This document shows positions 58,635 through 64,000 of a stretch of DNA of 64,000 bases, in pieces. Every line of letters starts with the position of its first letter. Within the stretch, counting starts at the first letter, position 1. Origin of the DNA: Geobacillus stearothermophilus ATCC 12980. GTDB lineage: Bacteria; Bacillota; Bacilli; Bacillales; Anoxybacillaceae. The stretch spans positions 654,001 through 718,000 of the forward strand of contig NZ_CP128494.1 of the NCBI RefSeq assembly GCF_030369615.1, read 5' to 3'. Both the position numbers and the translations under genes were made by a program. The notes under the pieces are model-generated. The model did not search any database and was not told the DNA's origin. It saw only the letters and a list, made by a program, of their open reading frames with translations.

Positions 58635-58991
58635 GTGTTGGCCATGTTTTTTTGGGCGTTTGTCGTCGGCGGGCTGATTTGCGTGATCGGGCAAATTTTG
58701 ATGGATGTGTTTAAACTGACACCTGCGCATACGTTGACGATTCTCGTCGTCGTCGGGGCGATTTTGGATGGATTCGGTTTGTATGAGCCGCTCATTAATT
58801 TTGCCGGCGCCGGGGCGACGATTCCGATTACGAGCTTTGGAAACGCGCTCGTTCACGGCGCGATGCAAGAGGCGGAAAAACACGGCATTATCGGCGTATT
58901 GACCGGCATGTTTGAAGTGACGAGCGCCGGCATCTCCGCGGCGATCGTCTTTGGGTTTATCGGGGCGCTCTTGTTCCGCCCGAAAGGATAG
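58635..58991 (+). CDS. spoVAE: Stage V sporulation protein AE (SpoVAEb)
   Basis: A 118-residue membrane subunit with three or four helices and the motif [20 protein letters not shown], shared with SpoVAC. GGAGGTGAGG lies 6-7 bases before GTG 58635; ATG 58644 is an alternative. Like other mobile spoVA operons, it lacks spoVAA, spoVAB, spoVAEa and spoVAF. Confidence 0.92.
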   Translation: MLAMFFWAFVVGGLICVIGQILMDVFKLTPAHTLTILVVVGAILDGFGLYEPLINFAGAGATIPITSFGNALVHGAMQEAEKHGIIGVLTGMFEVTSAGISAAIVFGFIGALLFRPKG

Positions 58992-59003
58992 GAGGGATCT
59001 TCC

Positions 59004-59210
59004 ATGACCGTTGCTTCGCAGGTGAAACAAACGTTGGCGAGCTTAAAAGGCATTCACGCTGGGCTGCAACAGCTGGCGCTCACTTCCCAGGATGAAACGG
59101 CGCAGCGGACGTTTCATGAAGCGATGCTTGCGACAGAGGAGATCATCGCGGACATCAAAGACCGGATCGGCCGGCTCGAGTTCGAGGAGCCGCAATATCA
59201 CGGAAAGTAA
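59004..59210 (+). CDS. DUF1657 protein, second copy in the operon
   Basis: A 68-residue helical protein opening TVASQVKQTLASLKG and ending FEEPQYHGK, clearly paralogous to the one at 56349-56555. GGAGGGATCTTCC precedes the ATG. The two copies flank the spoVA genes, as known for spoVA2mob operons. Confidence 0.9.
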   Translation: MTVASQVKQTLASLKGIHAGLQQLALTSQDETAQRTFHEAMLATEEIIADIKDRIGRLEFEEPQYHGK

Positions 59211-59222
59211 GGAGCATGATCG

Positions 59223-60083
59223 ATGCCTATATGGTTAGAAACCGCCATTCGTTCGATTTGCATTTTAATCGGGTTGTTTGTGATCACCCGCATTCTCGGC
59301 AAAAAGCAATTATCAAAATTGTCGTTTTTTGAATACATCGTCGGCATTACCGTCGGCGATATTGCTGGAACGATGTCGGTCGATTTAGGAATTTCGTTGC
59401 AAGAAGGCATCACCAGCATTTTGATTTGGTCGCTGTTTCCAGTGGCTGTCGCTCGTCTCTCGCTGCGCAACAAGAAATTTCGCGATTTTGTCGAGGGCAA
59501 TTCCACGGTTTTTATTAAAAACGGCAAAATTTTAGAGGAAAACTTGAAACGGGAGAAATATACGGTTGACGAGCTGCTCGAACAGCTGCGCAAAAAAGAT
59601 GTGTTCCGCGTCGCCGACGTCGAGTTTGCGGTGCTTGAGCCAAACGGCGACTTGAACGTGTTGCTGAAGCGGGAAAAGCAGCCGCTCACCGTCGGAGATG
59701 TGTTCCCAAACCCACCGCGGGAAAAAGAGCCGCAAACGGTCATTATGGACGGCATGATTTTGGATGAGCCACTCGCTACGATGGGGCTTGGCCGCGGCTG
59801 GCTGAAGGAACAGCTTGACAAACAAGGAGTGGCGATTGAAAATGTGTTTCACGCCCAAGTCGATTCATACGGACAGCTGACGATCGATTTGTACGATGAT
59901 AAGATCCAAATTGCCGAGCCGCAGGAGAAAAAGCTGCTCTTGGCCGCGATGAAAAAAATGCAGGCTGATCTGGAGCTGTATGCGTTGCAGACGAATTCCG
60001 AAGAGGCGAAGACGCTGTATGAACGAAACGCCGCAAAAATGGCAGAGCTTGTGCAAAAAGTCGAACCGCTCTTGCGAAACTGA
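59223..60083 (+). CDS. DUF421 membrane protein with a C-terminal DUF1657-like domain
   Basis: A 286-residue protein. Residues 1-80 hold two or three membrane helices with RILGKKQLSKLSFFEYIVGITVGDIAGT, the DUF421 (YetF-type) hallmark. The soluble DUF421 domain runs to about 235. The final 50 residues (LAAMKKMQADLELYALQTNSEEAKTLY...) align well with the two DUF1657 proteins of the operon (compare the segment FALQTENQAAKQLY). This fusion suggests that DUF1657 proteins work on the DUF421 membrane protein. Confidence 0.9.
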   Translation: MPIWLETAIRSICILIGLFVITRILGKKQLSKLSFFEYIVGITVGDIAGTMSVDLGISLQEGITSILIWSLFPVAVARLSLRNKKFRDFVEGNSTVFIKNGKILEENLKREKYTVDELLEQLRKKDVFRVADVEFAVLEPNGDLNVLLKREKQPLTVGDVFPNPPREKEPQTVIMDGMILDEPLATMGLGRGWLKEQLDKQGVAIENVFHAQVDSYGQLTIDLYDDKIQIAEPQEKKLLLAAMKKMQADLELYALQTNSEEAKTLYERNAAKMAELVQKVEPLLRN

Positions 60084-60103
60084 TGACACAGGAGTAAAAG
60101 ACG

Positions 60104-60274
60104 ATGGATGACAAACGGATAAAAACGACGGATGAGGAAATTCAAGTCCAATTGAAACCAAACGACCGCTCCGAGCGGACGCGGACGACCGATGAGGAAA
60201 TTTCGATTGAATTCATGTTTGACAGCCCGCAGCTGATGCGCCAGCCGAAAGACTACGACGAAATTGAATATTAA
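60104..60274 (+). CDS. 56-residue acidic protein, last gene of the spoVA-type operon
   Basis: A short frame with the motif K/RTTDEEI-hydrophobic repeated twice (KTTDEEIQVQL and RTTDEEISIEF), suggesting internal duplication. AGGAG lies about 10 bases before ATG 60104, 20 bases after the DUF421 gene. Function unknown. A strong terminator follows. Confidence 0.65.
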   Translation: MDDKRIKTTDEEIQVQLKPNDRSERTRTTDEEISIEFMFDSPQLMRQPKDYDEIEY

Positions 60275-60328
60275 CGGCTTCCGTTTCCACAATCAGCGAT
60301 CCATAAGGAGCTGTCTGTTCATTCGCAT

Positions 60329-60371
60329 GGCTGTCCGAGAAGGAAAGCTTCCTTCTCGGACAGCCTCTTTT
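60329..60371. terminator. Terminator of the spoVA-type operon
   Basis: GGCTGTCCGAGAAGG pairs perfectly with its complement across AAAGCTT, followed by TCTTTTT. It stands between converging units. Confidence 0.92.
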
Positions 60372-60413
60372 TGTTGCCCTTCTTCTCTGGCGAGGCAAGG
60401 ATGCCGCCCCGTC

Positions 60414-60734
60414 TTACTCCGGCAGGGACTGCAAAAAGGCGCGCACTTCTTCCGGCGTTTTCGCATCAGCGCTATGCAGATGGGCGATTTTTTCCCCGTT
60501 TCGGAACACAAGAAGACTTGGAATGCCAAGCACTTGGTACTTCTCACCAATATCTGGAAACTGGTCTCGGTCGATTTCGAACCAGTCGTACTGCCCGTAA
60601 TCGCGGATGATGTCATCGATGAACATGTTCAGGCGCACGCAGTCTGGACACCAAGTTGTGTAAAACTTCATAATCGCTGGCTTATCGCCGGAAATGGCCG
60701 CCTCGAATTGCTCAACTGTTTCAATTTGTCTCAC
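60414..60734 (-). CDS. Thioredoxin-like protein (YtpP type)
   Basis: A 106-residue thioredoxin fold with active site WCPDC (about residues 28-32) in place of WCGPC. The cis-proline loop is GIPSLLVF. Proteins of this kind in bacilli (YtpP) act in thiol redox repair. A GGGAGGGAACG site precedes ATG 60734. Confidence 0.85.
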   Translation of the reverse strand: MRQIETVEQFEAAISGDKPAIMKFYTTWCPDCVRLNMFIDDIIRDYGQYDWFEIDRDQFPDIGEKYQVLGIPSLLVFRNGEKIAHLHSADAKTPEEVRAFLQSLPE

Positions 60735-60862
60735 ATTCGTTCCCTCCCTTTCATGTTGCCGTTCATCTTTACTTTACCATATGGCAAGGCAAAAAAAGAA
60801 CGGGGACGCCTTCACCTCGGGCAGTCGTTTTTGCATACAACAGTAAGAAAGGAGGGGAAAGT

Positions 60863-61099
60863 GTGAGCAAAGAGTTGGAAAAAGCGCTCGAAAATTGGGT
60901 TGCGTCGCGCAAAGAAGGGCATGAAACGTTCATCCGCCTGTTTGAACAATGGGGAAAGGACTTTAACAAACAGCTGCAAGAAATCGAAAAATTGAACAAT
61001 GGATTTTTAAAAAGTGTACAAGGCAACTTGGACTACATCGAGCAATGGTTTGCGAAGAAGGAGCGGGAATTTGCCGAGCTGTTCCGCCGATTTGGATGA
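60863..61099 (+). CDS. Small helical protein, unknown
   Basis: A 78-residue all-helical, highly charged protein (ELEKALENWVASRKEGHETF..., LDYIEQWFAKKEREFAELF). Possibly coiled coil. Start GTG 60863 behind AAAGGAGGGG. No family recognised; sporulation context. Confidence 0.62.
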   Translation: MSKELEKALENWVASRKEGHETFIRLFEQWGKDFNKQLQEIEKLNNGFLKSVQGNLDYIEQWFAKKEREFAELFRRFG

Positions 61100-61175
61100 C
61101 AAAATGGCCTTTGCGCCCATACGCTCCGCTAAGCCGGTGAATACGATACAGTAAACGGAGAAGGAGGTGAACATT

Positions 61176-61316
61176 ATGATGGGCTTCTGCGGTTATGGTT
61201 ATCCTTACGGCTACGGCTATGGCGGTGGCTATGGCGGTGGCTATGGCGGTGGCTTTGTGCTGATTGTCGTGTTGTTCATTTTGTTGATTATTGTCGGCGC
61301 GGCATTTGTCGCCTAA
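61176..61316 (+). CDS. YjcZ-family small sporulation protein
   Basis: A 46-residue peptide. The first half is Gly/Tyr-rich with the repeat GYGGG; the second is one membrane helix ([20 protein letters not shown]). This matches the YjcZ/SscA type of short spore-associated proteins. AAGGAGGTG lies 5 bases upstream. Confidence 0.85.
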   Translation: MMGFCGYGYPYGYGYGGGYGGGYGGGFVLIVVLFILLIIVGAAFVA

Positions 61317-61442
61317 CGGAAAAAGCGAATGGGATACGGGCCGTTTCGGCGCCACGGAGCGGCTCGTATTTTTCTTTCCCTAATTTGATGCACGCCGAGG
61401 CGGGAGCATCATACGATATAGCAGGGAGAAGGAGGCGGAACG

Positions 61443-61700
61443 ATGGATCAGCAATTTTTTAAAAACATCGAACAGAAAACAGGTGTCAATATGAAAGACG
61501 TTTTTGAGCTCGCCAACTCGCTGCAAAACGCCAATTTCAGCGATGAAAAAACGGTGCGCCAAGTGGTGAAGCGGGTGGCGCAAATTGCCAACCGGAAAGT
61601 GCCAAAAGAACTTGAGGACCGAATCGTCAAGGCGATCGTCCATAACGGCAAACAAATTGATTTGAACACGATCGCCAATATGTTGAACAACAAAAAGTAA
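61443..61700 (+). CDS. spoVIF: Stage VI sporulation protein F
   Basis: An 85-residue basic protein needed for spore coat assembly and controlled by GerR/SigK in B. subtilis, where it is called YjcC. Sequence MDQQFFKNIEQKTGVNMKD..., VVKRVAQIANRKVPKELED is typical. AAGGAGGCGG precedes the ATG. Position between yjcA and yjcF fits. Confidence 0.92.
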   Translation: MDQQFFKNIEQKTGVNMKDVFELANSLQNANFSDEKTVRQVVKRVAQIANRKVPKELEDRIVKAIVHNGKQIDLNTIANMLNNKK

Positions 61701-61741
61701 GCAAAAGGGAGCTTGCGTGCGCACAGCTCCCTTTTGCTCTG
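61701..61741. terminator. Bidirectional terminator after spoVIF
   Basis: GCAAAAGGGAGCT pairs with AGCTCCCTTTTGC immediately after the spoVIF stop. Confidence 0.82.
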
Positions 61742-61817
61742 CTTGGCTCAGGAGAGCGAAACGATGTTCGATGATCCCAAGCCTTGGATCAGTGTAGACG
61801 AGGCTGTTCTATGGCCA

Positions 61818-62252
61818 TCATTCGAGTGATTTCACCATCGTGACATGTGGGATGCCGGCGTCCATAAAGACGCCGGAGACGGTCGTATAGCCGAGCTTTT
61901 GGTAAAACGGTTCTGCGTGCGTCTGGGCGTTCAGTTTCGCCGTTTTCGCCCCTTTTGTTTTCGCAAGCTGCTCCAACGCCTCCATCACCATCCGGCCGAC
62001 GCCGCGGCCGCGGTAAGCCGGCAAAACGCAGATGCGCTCCGCTTTGCCAACCCCTTCATCGACCAGGCGAAACCGGCCGGCTGCGACTGCTTGTTCGCCA
62101 TCGTATAGGACGAGATGGAACGATTCATGTTCAAATGCATCGATTTCTTCTTCTTCCGGCACGTTTTGCTCTTCGATGAATACAATCCGACGGACGCGCA
62201 ACGCGTCTTCATACAACGCGCGGTCTTCCGTTGTTCCAATGGCGACGTTCAT
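61818..62252 (-). CDS. yjcF: GNAT-family N-acetyltransferase (YjcF-like)
   Basis: A 144-residue acetyltransferase. The acetyl-CoA loop is RGRGVGRMVMEAL (about residues 80-92), preceded by ERICVLPAYR. Substrate unknown. It overlaps yjcG by 4 bases, forming a leftward unit yjcH-yjcG-yjcF. Confidence 0.88.
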   Translation of the reverse strand: MNVAIGTTEDRALYEDALRVRRIVFIEEQNVPEEEEIDAFEHESFHLVLYDGEQAVAAGRFRLVDEGVGKAERICVLPAYRGRGVGRMVMEALEQLAKTKGAKTAKLNAQTHAEPFYQKLGYTTVSGVFMDAGIPHVTMVKSLE

Positions 62253-62773
62253 TCTCCCGTTTCCTTTCCTCCAACGATAAAGGTTTCATAGACAGTCCAT
62301 GATCCGTTCTCGAGCTGGTAAAGAAGGTGGAACCGGTCGACCGTCTCTTCAAAATGGACGTTTTGCAGCCGCAGTTGGCTGTAGACGTCAGCGTATTCCG
62401 CATTCGGCAAATCGCGGCCAATTGTAATGTGCGGCACGAACACGAATTCCGGCTCCCCGGCAAACAAGCCGCTGTGCAGCTGCTCGTGCAACCGTTCCAG
62501 CACTTCGTTTGGCTCGACTTTCAAATAAATGATGTGGCTTGTCGGGTAAAACGAGCTGAATTTCGTCACTTTGATCGGAATTGGCTCCGTTTCCGCTGCG
62601 ATGCGGCGCAGCTCTTTCGTCATTTCTTTGATTTGCTCCTCATCCGCCTCAAACGGGTATTTTAATGTAATGTGCGGCGGGATGAGGGCGTAATGGCTGT
62701 CGTACCGCTTCCGGTACGAGTTGGCGAAGTCTTGAATCCGCTTTGGCGGAAAAATGACAATGACGTACTTCAT
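62249..62773 (-). CDS. yjcG: 2H-phosphoesterase-like protein (YjcG)
   Basis: A 174-residue protein of the LigT/2H fold. The two HxT/S motifs are HITLKYPF (about residue 34) and HITIGRDL (about residue 115). Expected to hydrolyse a cyclic or 2',3'-linked phosphate; substrate unknown. GAGGGAAAG precedes the ATG. Confidence 0.9.
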   Translation of the reverse strand: MKYVIVIFPPKRIQDFANSYRKRYDSHYALIPPHITLKYPFEADEEQIKEMTKELRRIAAETEPIPIKVTKFSSFYPTSHIIYLKVEPNEVLERLHEQLHSGLFAGEPEFVFVPHITIGRDLPNAEYADVYSQLRLQNVHFEETVDRFHLLYQLENGSWTVYETFIVGGKETGE

Positions 62774-62811
62774 TCCGCTTTCCCTCCTTCAGATGGTTCG
62801 TTTGCCGTTAT

Positions 62812-63540
62812 TTACAGCGACAAAATGGCCGATACCGCCCGGGGCACATCCGGCTGCCAATACGTCCATGCATGCCCGCCGGCAAATTCATGGTACGTGT
62901 AGGGAAACCGCTTTTCGATCAATAAGTCCCGTGCGGCCCGGTTCGGGGTGATAAAATCGCGTACATGGCCGTCCGTCGTTTTGACCGCCGTTTCTTCTGC
63001 GCCGACGGAATGGTAAAGGGAAAGAAGCGACGGGGCGCGGAACGCGCGGATGCGTTCGAGCACCGAGTCGTCAATGTAAGGAGACTGCATGGCGATTTTT
63101 CCAAATGTATGCGGATACAACAGACCGGCTAGAAGCGACACGGTTCCTCCCAGCGAATCGCCAATCAGCGCTCGTCCTTTGCCCATTTGATATGTCGGCA
63201 GCTCGCGATCCAAAAACGGCGCGAGCTCATGGGCCAAAAAGCGGATATAGGCTTCGTTTTTTCGACCGGCCGGGTGGTATTTCTCGTAGCGGTCGCTGAC
63301 GTTCCGGTCCGGGATGCCGACAACGATCGTTCGGTCGATCGTTCCTTCGTCCATGAGTGTCTCGATCACGGTTTTGATTTTTCCGTACATAAAATAATCC
63401 TTGCCGTCTTGCGCGATTAATAAAGAATATTTATGCAACGGAGAAAAATCGCTTGGCAAGTAGACAAGCAACCCGATTTCTTCTTGCAGCTCCCTGCTGT
63501 AAAGCGTATAATCGCGCATCGTTCCTGTTGCTGTCGCCAT
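62812..63540 (-). CDS. yjcH: Esterase family protein (YjcH)
   Basis: A 242-residue alpha/beta-hydrolase of the esterase D / putative esterase type. The nucleophile is Ser in IGDSLGGTV (about residue 130), the acid is likely in the DGHVRDF region, and the histidine is in AGGHAWTYW. Start ATG 63540 behind TGGAGG; two earlier in-frame ATGs have poorer sites. First gene of the unit with yjcG and yjcF. Confidence 0.88.
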   Translation of the reverse strand: MATATGTMRDYTLYSRELQEEIGLLVYLPSDFSPLHKYSLLIAQDGKDYFMYGKIKTVIETLMDEGTIDRTIVVGIPDRNVSDRYEKYHPAGRKNEAYIRFLAHELAPFLDRELPTYQMGKGRALIGDSLGGTVSLLAGLLYPHTFGKIAMQSPYIDDSVLERIRAFRAPSLLSLYHSVGAEETAVKTTDGHVRDFITPNRAARDLLIEKRFPYTYHEFAGGHAWTYWQPDVPRAVSAILSL

Positions 63541-63734
63541 GATCATCCTCCATGAAAGCGCAAGTTCACTTGTTATTGTAACATATTTAGGCAAAAAGAT
63601 GTTAACGAAGGGCTCGAATTTTTCGTGAACTTGCCGAACATTGGCGCCGGCAAAAAAATGACTTGCAAAAATGGCCGGAATGCGTTACATTTTTTAATAA
63701 ATTAACAATTAACAAAATTAAATACGCAGCGGTT

Positions 63735-63897
63735 CTTATCAAGAGAAGCGGAGGGAACTGGCCCAATGAAGCTTCAGCAACCAGCCGCCCGACGGCCAGG
63801 TGCTAAATCCAGCGAATTGAGCATTCAATTCGGCAGATAAGAAGAAGCATGACCATGTTCGTATGGAAAAGTCTTCTTCTTAGAAGACTTTTTTTAT
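63735..63897 (+). promoter_or_regulatory. SAM-I riboswitch (S-box) with terminator
   Basis: The aptamer starts CTTATCAAGAGAAGCGGAGG and closes with GATAAG (63836-63841), forming P1. The conserved GAGGGA-ACTGGCCCAATGAAGC and GCAACC segments are present. The expression platform is a GTCTTCT/AGAAGAC terminator with seven T (63868-63895), and GATAAGAAGAAG can compete as antiterminator. S-adenosylmethionine should favour termination. In B. subtilis the gene controlled here is metI (yjcI). Confidence 0.95.
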
Positions 63898-64000
63898 TTA
63901 CTCAAGCGGCCGCTCCCTCAACCGAGAGGCGTCGAGGATCAAGGCCCTCGGCTGCTGCTTGACCAACAGCGGCGCTTCGTTGGGCGTTAAGTGGTTGGCC
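63898..64000 (-). CDS. C-terminal end of a leftward gene (partial, unknown)
   Basis: Thirty-three codons and a stop (TAA, 63900-63898) are open on the minus strand, ending with ALILDASRLRERPLE. The coding look is good (no internal stop, sensible residues), and the S-box terminator stem also suits it. On the plus strand there is no ATG and no ribosome site in these 100 bases. Family not recognised. It might belong to an inserted element. Confidence 0.4.
   Translation of the reverse strand, partial: ANHLTPNEAPLLVKQQPRALILDASRLRERPLE

Overview
The window is a 64 kb piece of a thermophilic Geobacillus-type chromosome (Bacillaceae). Three things point to this. The gene order follows the Bacillus subtilis argF-yjzC-yjzD-fab-opp-spx-mecA-yjb-cot-yjc region almost step by step. 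The GC-rich coding style and strong Shine-Dalgarno sites are typical of Geobacillus. ArgJ, TrpRS and the alcohol dehydrogenase look like the well known G. stearothermophilus enzymes. Identification is by recognition from sequence; no database search was possible.

Layout. 1-3.0 kb: an IS21-family element (istA/istB) sits in a 5'-truncated IS3-family transposase gene, followed by a structured HEARO/omega-RNA-like insertion and the IS3 end. 3.1-5.2 kb: adhT under a Rex/Fnr-type palindrome, convergent with a Bacillus-type fnr. 5.4-15 kb: the complete arginine operon argCJBD-carAB-argF. 15-18 kb: yjzC and a CtsR-controlled clpB, then a structured repeat. 18.4-24.6 kb: yjzD, yjaU-like, FapR-controlled fabH-fabF, yjaZ-like and yjbA. 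24.6-26.3 kb: trpS under a T-box, and a DUF3899 gene. 26.6-32.5 kb: oppABCDF. 33-41.9 kb: spx, a terC-family gene, mecA, cls, coiA, pepF, a 144-bp MITE, a possible small RNA, spxH and yjbI. 42-49.9 kb: cwlQ, yjbK, yjbL, relQ, nadK, yjbO, an IS605-derived remnant, prpE, rodA and a FapR-controlled fabI. 50-61.7 kb: a sporulation block with cotO, decayed cotS/cotSA, yjcA, spore-surface candidates, a broken holin-like gene, a spoVA2mob-like operon, a YjcZ-type peptide gene and spoVIF. 61.8-64 kb: yjcF, yjcG, yjcH and a SAM riboswitch facing the end of an opposing reading frame.

How it works together. Anabolism (arginine, carbamoyl phosphate, fatty acids, NADP) is interleaved with stress proteolysis control: Spx, its ClpXP adaptor SpxH, the ClpC adaptor MecA, and ClpB. 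The sporulation block includes an operon type known to change spore germination and heat resistance. Regulatory DNA is unusually readable: a Rex/Fnr box, a CtsR box, two FapR boxes, a T-box, an S-box and many hairpin terminators. The most unusual content is non-coding: two copies of a ~250-bp multi-stem repeat, a MITE with a perfect 8-bp target duplication, an IS605 remnant that could still make an orphan guide RNA, a lone HEARO-like RNA, and a promoter-terminator unit without a gene.
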